The notes under the pieces are model-generated. The model searched no databases and was not told where the DNA came from. It saw only the letters and a program-made list of their open reading frames with translations. 64,000 bases of DNA from Hassallia byssoidea VB512170. GTDB lineage: Bacteria; Cyanobacteriota; Cyanobacteriia; Cyanobacteriales; Nostocaceae. Below, piece by piece: positions 35,990 to 45,793 of the stretch (positions are counted from its first letter, which is position 1; every line of letters starts with the position of its first letter). The position numbers and the translations under genes are program-made. Where the stretch lies: contig NZ_JTCM02000015.1 of assembly GCF_000817785.2 (NCBI RefSeq), positions 1-64,000 of the forward strand. The letters are read 5' to 3'.

Positions 35990-37237
35990 TTACTTTGACA
36001 ACTTCTGAATCTGCTCGGTAAAATAAGTTTCGTCATGCTTGAGTTGTTGCGCTAATTCCAGCCCTTTTTGAAAGGCTGCTAGTGCAAGAGTCGGCTCTTT
36101 GCGTTCTAGATAAATTTGCCCTATTTGGTCGTAAGCCTTCATCATGCCGTAAAAGTTGACGGCTTTCTCTTGTGTCTGTACCAAAATTTGCCCAGTTTGC
36201 AAAGCTTCTTCTGTTTGTCCTTGGGAACGGTATAGGGCGATTAATTTTTGTAAAGCTTCGCCAGCAGTAACGTATTGTTCTTGTTGCCAAGCTGTGGTAT
36301 AAGCTTCTTGATAGTTTTTGAAAGCTTCTGGAAGTAAAGTTGGATTTTCTTTGGCTAGCGATTGGTAATCTGAGCCGATCGCTAGCTTTAATTCTGGTAT
36401 CTGAATTAAATTATTTTCACTTTGGTAAGATTCTATCAACTGATTGCGTATTTTTATTGATTGCTGTGGTTGTCTTCCTTGTTCGTAAATGTAAGCTAGT
36501 TGTTGCAGGTATGCTAACTGATTGATGCGATCGCCACTTTTTGCCGCAAAATTTAACAGTTGTTCGTAAGTGTCGGCAGCTTTGGTGTAATCAAACCAAC
36601 TCATGTGCAGTTCCCCCATTGTTTTGAGGGTTTCAACTTCGGCTGCAACATCATTGTTTTGTCGGACTGCCGCTAAAACTTGATCGTAAGCTGCGACTGC
36701 CTCTTTAGGCGATCGCAAATTAGTATACGCGATCGCCAGCGATCGCCAAAGTTCTACATCAACTGTTGTAGATGGTGTTGTTTTGGCAAGTTTTTTTTGC
36801 TTTTGAAAGGAAGATGTTTGAATTTTTTGCAATCGCTGCATAATATAAAATATTTCTGGGCGATTGTTTTCATTCCAGGCGATCGCACCCACCCGCGATA
36901 GCGCTTGCACTTCTGCCAACGAACCTAAATAGCGACGCAAACGCAGTTCCCGATTCCAAATATCAAACGCTCCTATCTTATCTCCAGCTTGCAGTTTAGC
37001 TGCTGCTTCTTGATTCAAATTATCCACCGCCACAGTCAAATCTTGCTGTTCAAGAACAGATAACGGCTGTTTGTTAGGTTTACGCGGTAGCAGTGGATCG
37101 GGTATAGTAAGCTCCAGCGGACTAGGCGGAAATTTATCCGCCTGTGCAGGGTTTTTTGTCTCAGCCAAAGTCAAAGAACTGCAAAACTGCCAAATTATAG
37201 CAGCAGTAATTGTCACACTTAAGCGCCGTAGCATCAT
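35990..37237 (-). CDS. Secreted TPR-repeat protein
   Basis: The start is placed at the paired ATGs 37232-37237 (MMLRRLSVTITAAIIWQFCS) because they open a signal peptide ending near LTLAETKN. The frame upstream to 37402 is only translated low-complexity repeat (PFPFPLSP). The mature protein of about 385 residues is a chain of TPR-like helical pairs, e.g. AAAKLQAGDKIGAFDIWNRE, AIAYTNLRSPKEAVAAYDQV, YTKAADTYEQLLNFA and LALAAFQKGLELAQ. It is probably a periplasmic or thylakoid-lumen scaffold. It lies between hglT and cpcT, convergent with the first and divergent from the second. No enzymatic motif is seen. Confidence 0.82.
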   Translation of the reverse strand: MMLRRLSVTITAAIIWQFCSSLTLAETKNPAQADKFPPSPLELTIPDPLLPRKPNKQPLSVLEQQDLTVAVDNLNQEAAAKLQAGDKIGAFDIWNRELRLRRYLGSLAEVQALSRVGAIAWNENNRPEIFYIMQRLQKIQTSSFQKQKKLAKTTPSTTVDVELWRSLAIAYTNLRSPKEAVAAYDQVLAAVRQNNDVAAEVETLKTMGELHMSWFDYTKAADTYEQLLNFAAKSGDRINQLAYLQQLAYIYEQGRQPQQSIKIRNQLIESYQSENNLIQIPELKLAIGSDYQSLAKENPTLLPEAFKNYQEAYTTAWQQEQYVTAGEALQKLIALYRSQGQTEEALQTGQILVQTQEKAVNFYGMMKAYDQIGQIYLERKEPTLALAAFQKGLELAQQLKHDETYFTEQIQKLSK

Positions 37238-37610
37238 TGTTTTATCTCGCCTTGCTAATTGTACGGGGCATGGGGCTTTTTTAAGAGGGGAAAAGGGGAA
37301 AGGGGAAAGGGGAAAGGAAGACTTGGGGGAAAGGGGAAAGGGGAAAGGGTAAAGGGGGGAAGAAGTAATTTTAAACATCTGTGTGAATTTTAAATAACTC
37401 ATTCCCTTTCCCCTTTCCCCTTTAACCTTTTCCCCTCCTCAAAATGCCCATTGCCCATTGCCCATTACCCATTACCCATTACCCATTACCCAATCTGTGA
37501 CATTGACGAAAATAAGCGATCGTATTCTCCACAAATATAGGCAACCACAAGTTTTACAATATTTAAAGAACTCGCGTTCTTATTTTCAAGCAATCGGTTT
37601 ATCATCTGTA
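37238..37610. other. Low-complexity divergent spacer before cpcT
   Basis: GGGGAAA-type heptamers (about 37286-37360), the complementary CCCTTTC run (about 37403-37440) and CCCATTAC repeats (about 37445-37492) fill most of it. The promoters of the TPR gene and cpcT must lie here; none is recognisable. Confidence 0.7.
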
Positions 37611-38201
37611 ATGACACATTCTACTGATATTGCCACCTTAGCTCGCTGGATGGCGGCTGATTTTAGTAATCAAGAACAAGCTTTTGAAAATCCGCCTTTT
37701 TTTGCTCATATTCGCGTGTGTATGCGTCCCCTCCCGTTAGAATTGTTATCAGGGGTAAGTTTGTTTGTCGAACAAGCTTACAATTATACGCTCAATGACC
37801 CCTATCGCTTGCGGGTGTTGAAGTTGCTGAACGCAGGTTCGCGCATCGAAATCGAAAATTATACTGTTAAGCAAGAAGAAAAGTTTTACGGTGCTTCCCG
37901 TAACCTACAACTCCTCAAAGAGTTAACCATCAACGATTTAGAAAAATTACCAGGCTGCAACATGATTGTTGAGTGGACTGGTAACAGCTTCAAAGGCAAA
38001 GTTGAACCAGGTAAAGGCTGCATGGTGTTTCGCTACAACAAAAACACCTATCTTGATAGTGAATTTGAGATTGACACCGAGAAATTTATTAGCCTTGACC
38101 GAGGACGAGACCCAGAAACCGATGAGCATATCTGGGGATCTGTCGCAGGACCATTTCACTTTGTCCGTTGGGACAGTTTTGCGGATGAGGTGAAAGTATA
38201 A
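37611..38201 (+). CDS. cpcT: CpcT: phycobiliprotein chromophore lyase
   Basis: The start is set at the ATG giving MTHSTDIATLARWMAADFSN, the usual beginning of CpcT; the in-frame extension to 37458 begins in CCCATTA repeats. The 196-residue protein belongs to the CpcT/CpeT lyases, which attach phycocyanobilin to Cys-153 of beta-phycocyanin and phycoerythrocyanin. Family marks are NPPFFAHIRVCMRPLP, GVSLFVEQAYNYTLNDPYR, the central LPGCNMIVEW and EHIWGSVAGPFHF. To my knowledge, cpcT1 also lies near the hgl island in Anabaena PCC 7120. A perfect 28-bp palindrome follows the stop by 8 bp. Confidence 0.92.
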   Translation: MTHSTDIATLARWMAADFSNQEQAFENPPFFAHIRVCMRPLPLELLSGVSLFVEQAYNYTLNDPYRLRVLKLLNAGSRIEIENYTVKQEEKFYGASRNLQLLKELTINDLEKLPGCNMIVEWTGNSFKGKVEPGKGCMVFRYNKNTYLDSEFEIDTEKFISLDRGRDPETDEHIWGSVAGPFHFVRWDSFADEVKV

Positions 38202-38209
38202 AAAGTTAT

Positions 38210-38237
38210 GTAGAGACGCGAAATTTCGCGTCTCTAC
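38210..38237. terminator. Perfect palindrome after cpcT
   Basis: 28 bp with 14-nt arms and no loop (GTAGAGACGCGAAA and complement), followed by a short T run. It could terminate cpcT transcription. The same GTAGAGAC family appears at 55833-55861, so it may primarily be a dispersed repeat. Confidence 0.6.
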
Positions 38238-38566
38238 TTTGTACGCACGATGGTACTTTTATGTCGTCAAGAAGTCGCTATCGTCCAGAAGACATAGTTG
38301 TGCTGATTGCGCCTCCCGCCTGCGATAGAAATATAGAACGCAGCACGAAACATATTAGAATAGGACTTACGCAAAGCTTGTCGGCTTAAGAGAGCGATCG
38401 CCTTAATTCGAGTAGCGACTAGCTATTCTTAGCCAAATCCTCTTTGCAACTGCTGTTGTTATAGATGTAGAATTGCACTACAATGGTTAAAAACTGATTT
38501 CGCATGGCTACTCAACTGCTATTCAAAAAAAAGCATATATAGTAGACAAGCAGTAAATATAAATGC

Positions 38567-38638
<72 letters not shown>

Positions 38639-38900
38639 TTTAAGAAAAACCAACGCACAAGCATTTTGAGCCATAATTTTATTTGTGGCTTATTTGTTAT
38701 AAGTCCTCCCACCGCTTGCTATGAAGTGCATTTTCACACAATACCGAGCAGGAAAGCGCATATAAGCGCAGACAGTTTTAAGTACATTTTAATGATTAAC
38801 GACTCGGACATTAAGGACGCGAACGCGAAGTTGGGAAAACTGAGTCGCGTCTCAATGGCAACCAAACGGCACTGAATCGTGATTTGGCTCATGTCCTGTT

Positions 38901-38936
38901 AAAACATTTTATGTTCAATAATAACATTTTTGTTTT
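38901..38936. promoter_or_regulatory. Dyad-symmetric operator candidate upstream of the MerR gene
   Basis: Left half AAAACATTTTATGTT and right half AACATTTTGTTTT-like are inverted about a 7-base centre, with one base difference in spacing. It sits 27 bp before the ATG of the MerR-type gene. Autoregulation by that protein is inferred. Confidence 0.4.
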
Positions 38937-38963
38937 ATAAAAAGCCATATGTAAAATTATTTC

Positions 38964-39416
38964 ATGCAGGACACATTTTTTACGAGCAAACAAGCGGCTG
39001 AAATAACAGGCTGTACCCTGCGTCAGCTACAATACTGGCGAGAGAAGGGAGTTATTGTTCCTGTTATCAGTGAAACGGGAACTGGGCGTAGTATTTATTA
39101 CTCAAAAGCCAATTTGGTGGAATTGGCTGTGATGGTATATTTTTTGTCTGCTGGGTTGAGTTTTGATTTAGCTGGTGAAACGGTCAAAACCCTGAAAGAC
39201 AAGGAGCCGGAGTTGTTTAAATCTGGTCAGGGAAAGCGTTTTATGTTGTTGGGAGTAGTGGGAGAAAAAGCTGCTAAGGGAGGAACAGGGCTGATGCTTT
39301 CCCTTGTGGAGTTTGACAGAGAAAAAGCGATCGCTTCCGTAGTTGCAGGTAAACCAGTCATTCCTGTATGGTTAGATGTGATTTATCAGTTGGTAGCAAG
39401 CAGGTTGAAAAAGTAA
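38964..39416 (+). CDS. MerR-type DNA-binding regulator
   Basis: A 150-residue protein. Residues 4-70 are a winged-helix HTH of the MerR type: FTSKQAAEITGCTLRQLQYW, REKGVIVP, then a wing and SKANLVELAVM. The C-terminal 80 residues lack the cysteines of metal sensors and are not a long dimerisation coil, so the effector is unknown. It precedes the HerA-like gene by 162 bp on the same strand and is the likely regulator of that operon. One HIP1 site lies inside (near 39327). A dyad lies just upstream. Confidence 0.75.
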   Translation: MQDTFFTSKQAAEITGCTLRQLQYWREKGVIVPVISETGTGRSIYYSKANLVELAVMVYFLSAGLSFDLAGETVKTLKDKEPELFKSGQGKRFMLLGVVGEKAAKGGTGLMLSLVEFDREKAIASVVAGKPVIPVWLDVIYQLVASRLKK

Positions 39417-39578
39417 AAATAATTGCATATTTCAATGGTTAGCTGTTAATTTTAATTAATCTGAATGAAATCTAGAAATAGTTTAATGGGAAGACTAAGA
39501 AAGTGGAAAGCTTACGTTTAACTTGTAAACTCCCGGATGAATTGTTTAGTTCTGTAATAAAAGAGGAATTGTAACTGC

Positions 39579-41696
39579 ATGACTTCAGAATTAGAAAAGG
39601 CATTTCAAGAAGACCAAGATAAATCTGCTGAAAAAACAGCGAAAGAAATCTTTACAACAATAATTCAGACGAAACAATATGTGGGAGAAATTTACTCCAT
39701 TAGCTACGAAACTGCCTTAGTTCAAATACACGATCACTACCGCCAGCAAGTAGGGGGAATTCCTAGTCTAAGCTTTCTCATTGCTACTCGTGTCAATCCA
39801 GAAGAATCTATTGACTATAAAACGGAAGACGCATCTGTTCTGCTTTTACGTGTTATGGATGCAGCTCCACTTCCGAACGCTCCAGAAGCTGAACGGATTA
39901 GAGTGGAGGCTGCTCAAAGAGCGAGTGCAGAAGAGTATGCACACTGGGATAATATGATGGATGGACAAACTAATAATCTCTTGTCTTTTGCTGGTGTTAA
40001 GTGCAAAGTCATTGGTACTTTCTTTTTAGATCAAGCATCTGAGATGGGAGCAGATGATTCTTTAGTCTTGCGTTTTGGTAGTGACATTTCTAATTACTAT
40101 CCAAATAGAGGTTTGAAAGTTTACAAACCTAATAGCAAAGCTTTATCGCTTATAGTCAATTATCGAGAGCCAGACCGTAAAAAACAACAAACTAATCAAT
40201 CCGTTATTGTGGGTAAAATACGTTACGCATCAACTAATCGTTCATTTCAGGGTGTGTCAGATGTAGAAGTTGAGCTTATCCCAGAAGATTTACTTGGGCA
40301 AAAAACAGCTTTGTTTGGTATGACTAGAACTGGGAAATCGAATACTACAAAAATTATTATTCAGTCTGTTTTTAATTTGAGATTTTCAAATGAGCATCCA
40401 CTTCGTATAGGTCAGATAGTTTTTGACCCAAATGGTGAATACGCGAATGAAAATGAACAAGATGCAAACCAACAGAAAAATCCTTCAGCAATAAAGAACG
40501 TATGGAAGTCTCATTTTTTTGGCAAAGAAGAAGATGTTGTAACATATGGAATTTTGCCGCATAAAAACGACCCAAAACGTAAGTTGATGCTTTTGAATTT
40601 TTTTGTTGAACAAAATCTTAAAATCGGCAAGGAAATTATTGATGCTACCTTAGTTTCTGATGGTTCAAAATACATTCAAAATTTTCGACAGGTAGTTTTT
40701 GAGCAACCTGATGAAAATGACTACAGGGCTATGACAAGATATAAACGTCGTGTACTAGTTTACCGGGCTTTGCTCAAAAAAGCAGGTTTTGAAGCGCCTA
40801 AAAATATTCAACCGGAAACTAAAAAGTTATTTAATCAAGAACTGATATCAGCTTTAGAAGAAAGTGCAGTAATAGTAGGTGATACTGGTGAGAGACACAT
40901 TTTAAATGCTAATTATGAGTCAGCTGCGAAAATTCTTCAGAAAGAAAAACCTACATGGTCAGAGTTGGCAACAGCATTTGAGTATCTTTACAATTTCATG
41001 ACTGATAAAGGTGGTAGTTATCAGGAGTTTGAGAACTGGTATATAACAGAACGCCCAAAAGCCTCTGGAGATCCTTGGGCAGATGAAGATTTAAAAAAAC
41101 TGCTCGAAATGTTTGTTCGTCCTAACGGTTCTAGACAAATTGGCAAAGTCCGTAATCAACACACCAGTACTACAACCACTGATTATGTAGTGGAAATATA
41201 TCAACATTTGAAAGATGGAAAATTAGTAATTATTGACCAATCCAGTGGCGAACCAGATATTAATAAATCATCTGCTGATAGATTAATGTGGCATATTTTT
41301 CGTGAAAACCAAAGCCTCTTTCGCCAAGCAGACAAAAATATACCCGAAATAATTATTTACTTAGAAGAAGCTCATAACCTTTTGCCAGCAGGAACAGATA
41401 TGGATTTGAAAGATGTGTGGGTACGCACAGCAAAAGAGGGAGCAAAATATCACATTGGCATGGTATACGCTACTCAAGAAGTGAGTAGTATCCAAAAGAA
41501 TATTCTCAAGAATACAGCAAACTGGTTTATTGGACATCTCAATAATACAGACGAGACTAGAGAACTCCGTAAATACTACGACTTTGAAGATTTTGAGTCA
41601 TCAATACGTCGCGCTCAAGACAAAGGATTTCTTCGAGTTAAAACACTAAGCAATCTTTTTGTTATTCCAGTACAAATTAAAAAGTTTGAGGTATAG
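39579..41696 (+). CDS. HerA-like hexameric DNA-translocating ATPase
   Basis: A 705-residue HerA/FtsK-superfamily ATPase. The N-terminal about 230 residues would hold the HAS-type barrel. Walker A is GMTRTGKS (247-254), Walker B is [14 protein letters not shown] with Glu596/Glu597, and the sensor region reads [13 protein letters not shown] with the arginine-rich [17 protein letters not shown] after it. HerA proteins form hexamers that pump DNA and hand it to NurA nuclease in end resection. Bacterial relatives are frequent in phage-defence systems. AGAGGA lies 11 bases before the ATG, and a 23-codon frame (39503-39574) just upstream could be a leader peptide. The nurA-like gene starts 3 bp after the stop. 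Confidence 0.88.
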   Translation: MTSELEKAFQEDQDKSAEKTAKEIFTTIIQTKQYVGEIYSISYETALVQIHDHYRQQVGGIPSLSFLIATRVNPEESIDYKTEDASVLLLRVMDAAPLPNAPEAERIRVEAAQRASAEEYAHWDNMMDGQTNNLLSFAGVKCKVIGTFFLDQASEMGADDSLVLRFGSDISNYYPNRGLKVYKPNSKALSLIVNYREPDRKKQQTNQSVIVGKIRYASTNRSFQGVSDVEVELIPEDLLGQKTALFGMTRTGKSNTTKIIIQSVFNLRFSNEHPLRIGQIVFDPNGEYANENEQDANQQKNPSAIKNVWKSHFFGKEEDVVTYGILPHKNDPKRKLMLLNFFVEQNLKIGKEIIDATLVSDGSKYIQNFRQVVFEQPDENDYRAMTRYKRRVLVYRALLKKAGFEAPKNIQPETKKLFNQELISALEESAVIVGDTGERHILNANYESAAKILQKEKPTWSELATAFEYLYNFMTDKGGSYQEFENWYITERPKASGDPWADEDLKKLLEMFVRPNGSRQIGKVRNQHTSTTTTDYVVEIYQHLKDGKLVIIDQSSGEPDINKSSADRLMWHIFRENQSLFRQADKNIPEIIIYLEEAHNLLPAGTDMDLKDVWVRTAKEGAKYHIGMVYATQEVSSIQKNILKNTANWFIGHLNNTDETRELRKYYDFEDFESSIRRAQDKGFLRVKTLSNLFVIPVQIKKFEV

Positions 41697-41699
41697 ACA

Positions 41700-43073
41700 G
41701 TGCCATACGAAGGAGAATTCGCACAATATAAACCTTTACGTCGTCTTGTAGAAAGTGAACGTGTTCAAAAGTTACTCGGTAGCTACAAAGTTAGAACTCC
41801 ATCTGATAATACCAACTCTCTACAAATACTCCAACCAATACAAATTCAAGCAGGTGATTGGATACCAGAGCGATTAATAGCAATAGATGGTAGCCATGCT
41901 GAGGTTAATATCAAAAATGGCTTTCCTGGAGCAGAAGCATCTTATGTTACGGTAGCTTGCGTAATTTTGGATGTTGCCAAGATGCAAAAGCTTGATCAAC
42001 AGCGCCCTGTTAATCCCAAAGAATTTAAAACGATAGAAAAAGCTGAGTCTATTGATTGCGCTTTGCCAGGTTGTAATGTGATTAGTGAAGGCGAAAAATC
42101 AGCTAAAGACTCACTAAGAAAATCAATCTTTGAGGTTTTAAGCGCAGTAAGAATGTGTGAAGATGGGGAATCTTTACTAGATACTTATGAAGCCCTTTTA
42201 AAATATAAACCCACAACAGACCAAACAGGGCAAACTCAAAAGTGTCCTTACGAAGATTGTCCACAAAAAAATGATTATTTGCGAGGGGACGGTCAATATA
42301 CTTGCTCATGTGAACTAGCACGTTCTTTATATTCTACTGATGCTTTACGTATACATGAAAGGATGAATCCGGCAGGGACTAATGGTGCTATATTTGGTGA
42401 GATAATGCAAGTCTGGGAACGATTGTGGATGGTACATATTTTAAGAACATTAGAGTCTAAAAAATGGCTTTCTAGTTTACGTAGGTTAGCAATTATCTTA
42501 GATGGACAATTAGCTGTTTTTGGACAACCAGCATGGATTAGTCAAGCTATATATCAAGAATTATGTCGGATTAATACTGTAGCCAAGCGATTTACAGAGG
42601 GAAAAGATATTCTTATCCTTGGAGTAGAAAAAACAGGAACCTTTGTAGAACATTTTGAAAATTTGGACAGAAAAGAAAATGGTGGCTTTGGGAACTTTCC
42701 CTGTCAATCAGTTGGCTTATTAACAGACTCATACATCAAACAAAATATTATTTTTTCTGATAGCACAAGACCTTATGGTGATGCTACTTACTTTGGACGC
42801 AAGTTTTTTTATAAAACTAAATGTGGAGCGCGTCTTGTAGTGACTTTACCTTTTCTTGCTCCTCAACATAGAGATTTGACTCAAGCTGAACAATCTCATT
42901 ATCCACGTCTTGCAGATGCAGTAGGACTTTTAGATAAGTTGGTTTCTTCTCGTTTCCCTAATGCACTGGTTCCTTTAGTTTCAGCAAATGCAGAAGCTGC
43001 TATTCCTCTCCGTCTTGGTAATAAAGTTTTAGAAAAACTTGCAAAAGAACTTATGGCGGACAATGGAAGATGA
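41700..43073 (+). CDS. NurA-domain nuclease with Cys-rich insert
   Basis: A 457-residue protein starting at GTG 3 bp after the HerA-like gene. NurA motifs are visible: the first catalytic Asp63 in RLIAIDGSH, the second Asp268 in LAIILDGQLAVFG, and a later HREDLT-like HRDLTQAEQSHYPRLADAV region. NurA is a metal-dependent nuclease (5'-to-3' end resection in archaea) that docks on HerA. A putative zinc-binding insert (Cys182, Cys187, Cys202, Cys204) lies between the two motifs and is not part of the NurA core as I know it. Its end overlaps the methyltransferase start by 4 bp (ATGA), so the three genes form one operon. Confidence 0.82.
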   Translation: MPYEGEFAQYKPLRRLVESERVQKLLGSYKVRTPSDNTNSLQILQPIQIQAGDWIPERLIAIDGSHAEVNIKNGFPGAEASYVTVACVILDVAKMQKLDQQRPVNPKEFKTIEKAESIDCALPGCNVISEGEKSAKDSLRKSIFEVLSAVRMCEDGESLLDTYEALLKYKPTTDQTGQTQKCPYEDCPQKNDYLRGDGQYTCSCELARSLYSTDALRIHERMNPAGTNGAIFGEIMQVWERLWMVHILRTLESKKWLSSLRRLAIILDGQLAVFGQPAWISQAIYQELCRINTVAKRFTEGKDILILGVEKTGTFVEHFENLDRKENGGFGNFPCQSVGLLTDSYIKQNIIFSDSTRPYGDATYFGRKFFYKTKCGARLVVTLPFLAPQHRDLTQAEQSHYPRLADAVGLLDKLVSSRFPNALVPLVSANAEAAIPLRLGNKVLEKLAKELMADNGR

Positions 43074-44191
43074 TTAATGAAGCCACCAATAAACTAAGCT
43101 TAAGTACAGCCATAGGTAGATGGTCGGGCTTAGGCCCATACTACGCTATGTTTCCTAAAGAGTTTGCATTTCATGTTGTTGAAAACTATTCAAAGCCTGG
43201 AGATGCAATTATAGATCCATTCGCAGGCCGTGCATCAAGTGTTTATGCAGCAGCAGCAATGGAACGCTCAGGTATTGGTATTGAAATCAATCCTGTTGGT
43301 TGGCTTTATGGTTTTGTAAAACTGAAACCAGCATTAAAAGTTAATGTCATTAAAAGAATTAAAAATATTGGTAGTTTAGCTAGTTCTATTGAAAGGCAAC
43401 GATTAGAAGCTCTGCCGGAGTTTTTTCATTTTTGTTATTCGCCAAATGTACTGGGTTATTTATTGGCTGCTCGTGATGAACTTTGTTGGAAGAGTAGTAG
43501 AGTTGACGCAACGCTCATGTCTATAATATTAGTTCACCTACATGGAAGGAGAGAGCAATCACTATCAAATCAGATGCGCCAAGGCAAATCTATGAGTCCA
43601 GATTATTCAATCAATTGGTGGAAAAAAAAACAGCTAACACCTCCAGAACTAGACCCAGTTGAGTATTTACTAAAACGTGTTGAATGGCGTTATGCTAAGG
43701 GAATTCCTAACTTAATAAATGGCAAAGTTATACTGGGAGATAGCACTTCTCTAATTGATAAACTAAAAAATAAAGTTTCTTGCAGTATACAAAAACCTTT
43801 TAATCTTCTATTTACATCTCCTCCATATTACAAGCTAACCAATTACCACTATGACCAATGGCTACGTTTGTGGATGCTTGGTAGCCCAGATACACCTATT
43901 TGGATTAGTGATAAATGGCAAAATCGATTTGAATCCAAAACTGCATATCGTGAACTATTGGAACAAGTATTCAGCCAATGTGCTGAAATTATGGATAGCA
44001 AAGCAACGGTATATGTCAGAACTGATGCGAGGGATTTTACCAAACAAACTACATTGGAAGTATTGCGTGAAGTATTCCCTGAAAAATCTATTCAAATAGT
44101 GTCTCAACCATATAAAAAGAATACACAAACAGCCTTATTTGGTGATAAATCAAAAAAACCTGGTGAAATTGATATTATTATGCAGTCTTGA
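43070..44191 (+). CDS. DNA N4/N6 methyltransferase, HerA-NurA associated
   Basis: A 373-residue amino-methyltransferase. Motif I is IIDPFAGRASS (Asp49) with the following acidic GIGIEINP. The catalytic motif IV is FTSPPYY (Ser250-Tyr253), the SPPY form seen in N4-cytosine and some N6-adenine enzymes. Motif I precedes motif IV with about 200 residues between them, an alpha-type order with a large insert likely to hold target recognition. Translationally coupled to the nuclease gene (ATGA). In a defence operon it would mark self DNA so that the HerA-NurA machine spares it; this is inference. I found no GCGATCGC in 39.6-44.2 kb, which contrasts with flanking genes. Confidence 0.85.
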   Translation: MINEATNKLSLSTAIGRWSGLGPYYAMFPKEFAFHVVENYSKPGDAIIDPFAGRASSVYAAAAMERSGIGIEINPVGWLYGFVKLKPALKVNVIKRIKNIGSLASSIERQRLEALPEFFHFCYSPNVLGYLLAARDELCWKSSRVDATLMSIILVHLHGRREQSLSNQMRQGKSMSPDYSINWWKKKQLTPPELDPVEYLLKRVEWRYAKGIPNLINGKVILGDSTSLIDKLKNKVSCSIQKPFNLLFTSPPYYKLTNYHYDQWLRLWMLGSPDTPIWISDKWQNRFESKTAYRELLEQVFSQCAEIMDSKATVYVRTDARDFTKQTTLEVLREVFPEKSIQIVSQPYKKNTQTALFGDKSKKPGEIDIIMQS

Positions 44192-44196
44192 GATAT

Positions 44197-44430
44197 TTAG
44201 TAAGGTTTTTGCAAGTAAGGCATATTTTTAAACGGCATAAAACACCGCTGACACCAACCATCCACCCACAACGCCGGAACCTTGAACCTAGCACTACAAT
44301 TTGGACATTCCGAAAGTAGCCGTAACTGACGCCGCTTACACCCCTGGATATCCTTAAACTGCTATTCAATTTTGTGACAAGGCGACTCGGCATAATAAGC
44401 TGCACATAACCGAATTGGCTCCATTTTCAT
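44197..44430 (-). pseudogene. Broken small zinc-ribbon gene
   Basis: From the ATG at 44430 the frame reads MKMEPIRLCAAYYAESPCHK, then hits TAG at 44364-44362 and continues open through ECPNCSARFKVPALWVDGW and CQRCFMPF to a stop at 44197. Two CxxC pairs suggest a zinc ribbon. Family not recognised. The premature stop could be a sequencing error. Confidence 0.6.
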
Positions 44431-44520
44431 TCCCACCCCAGCAGGTGCTTGATTTGCTCTAACCTATCAGCATCAACCCCCAGGAAGTTTATCAAACGCC
44501 AGATTTTGAGCGCAAGTTGG
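44427..44520 (-). pseudogene. 3' remnant of a gene upstream of the zinc-ribbon fragment
   Basis: An open stretch ending IWRLINFLGVDADRLEQIK and then HLLGWE, with its TGA overlapping the next ATG (ATGA), looks like the tail of a coding gene. No start is available and its 5' part is gone. The rest up to 44622 shows nothing clear. Confidence 0.45.
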
Positions 44521-44622
44521 TACGAAAGGCAAAAACAAAAGCGATCGCCTTAATTCAAAAAGTCAAGGCAAGCTTTTGATCGGGTAGAAATAATGAAATA
44601 GCCTTGGGGGAGAACCTACCGA

Positions 44623-45693
44623 TCAGCCTGCTTCTAGTAACGATCGCTTTTTTTGCTGCGATTCCAAACTAAGAATACAAACAATCAACCACACTAAACC
44701 TGCCGCATAGCCAGCTGTCACATCAGTCAGCCAATGTACTCCAAGATAAAGCCGACTGAAACCGATCGCAGCAATTAAGACAACTGTCAAAGCATAAATC
44801 CGCAAGCGCCATTGAGGAAACTCAAGAGCCAGAATATAGCCGGTAAAACCGTAAATCACTATTGAAACCATTGCATGACCGCTGGGGAAACTGTGTTGAC
44901 CCACATTAATAATATGCTTCCACAGTGCTGGACGCGCTCTACCAAATAATATTTTCATCAAACAATTTAGCAAGATTGCACCGACTCCAGCTATACCCAA
45001 GATAGTTGCTTGCCAGCGACGATTATGATATAAGGGACTAATTGCTAGCCCGAAAGAAGATATCAGCATAAAGAGCGGATCGCCCAGAAAAGTGATACTA
45101 AGCAACAGGCGATCGAGCAGTGGTGTATGCAGCTTCTGGATCGAGAGCAAAATGGCTTCGTCAAGATTATATGCGTACAACAGTCCGGTGCCGCATACAA
45201 GGGCGCAAACAGCCCCCAATACCGGAATAAATTGACTGCCTGTTTGGTCTAATTGTCGTTGCATGGATATTTGATATCTGGCAAAATCAAATATGTTTCG
45301 GTTATTACCCTTTTGGAAAGCAGTATTTTCTTTAGTATCAAAAAAATGCAAATTACTGTCTTTAATGACTGCGGCAACTGATTGGCTTTGTGTGGCAGCA
45401 AGTGATTTACTGCATTTTTTCCGATAATCTAAGACAATTTCTTGAATGAGCAGCGCGATCGCCTTTAAACTCTTATCTGGATGGAAAATAACAAGAACGT
45501 TTCCTGTGTAACTATTAGCACGAGCTTGCAAGATTATTTCCTGCTCTAATAATCTCGATTCAAGATATCTTTTGAAAGCTTCCGAATAATGAAGCCCATT
45601 TACCTTATATCTAGCTCTTCCTTTAACAGCAGTATGTATTGCTTGAACCAAATGATTTTGATTAAGAAGTTTATGCAAATGAGGAGTACCCAT
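44623..45693 (-). CDS. HMA-like domain fused to a PAP2 phosphatase
   Basis: A 356-residue protein. Residues 10-95 resemble the cysteine-free HMA-like domain of the neighbouring genes (AIHTAVKGRARYKVNGL, VLVIFHPD). After a linker, five or six membrane helices (from about 155) carry the PAP2 phosphatase signature: KILFGRARP (Lys247, Arg254), SFPSGH (Ser271, His273) and SRLYLGVHWLTD (Arg314, His320, Asp324). PAP2 enzymes dephosphorylate lipid phosphates such as phosphatidate or undecaprenyl diphosphate at the outer face of the membrane. Fusion to an HMA-like domain is unusual. The start is ATG. It lies 100 bp downstream of another HMA-like gene on the same strand. Confidence 0.85.
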   Translation of the reverse strand: MGTPHLHKLLNQNHLVQAIHTAVKGRARYKVNGLHYSEAFKRYLESRLLEQEIILQARANSYTGNVLVIFHPDKSLKAIALLIQEIVLDYRKKCSKSLAATQSQSVAAVIKDSNLHFFDTKENTAFQKGNNRNIFDFARYQISMQRQLDQTGSQFIPVLGAVCALVCGTGLLYAYNLDEAILLSIQKLHTPLLDRLLLSITFLGDPLFMLISSFGLAISPLYHNRRWQATILGIAGVGAILLNCLMKILFGRARPALWKHIINVGQHSFPSGHAMVSIVIYGFTGYILALEFPQWRLRIYALTVVLIAAIGFSRLYLGVHWLTDVTAGYAAGLVWLIVCILSLESQQKKRSLLEAG

Positions 45694-45793
45694 TTTTTTA
45701 CTTAATTGATGTCAAACCGTATCTGAATTTAACAGGTGATACCTTAATGTCAACGATCGCTGTGTTGGCAGCTACACAACGTCAGCTTCGCGC

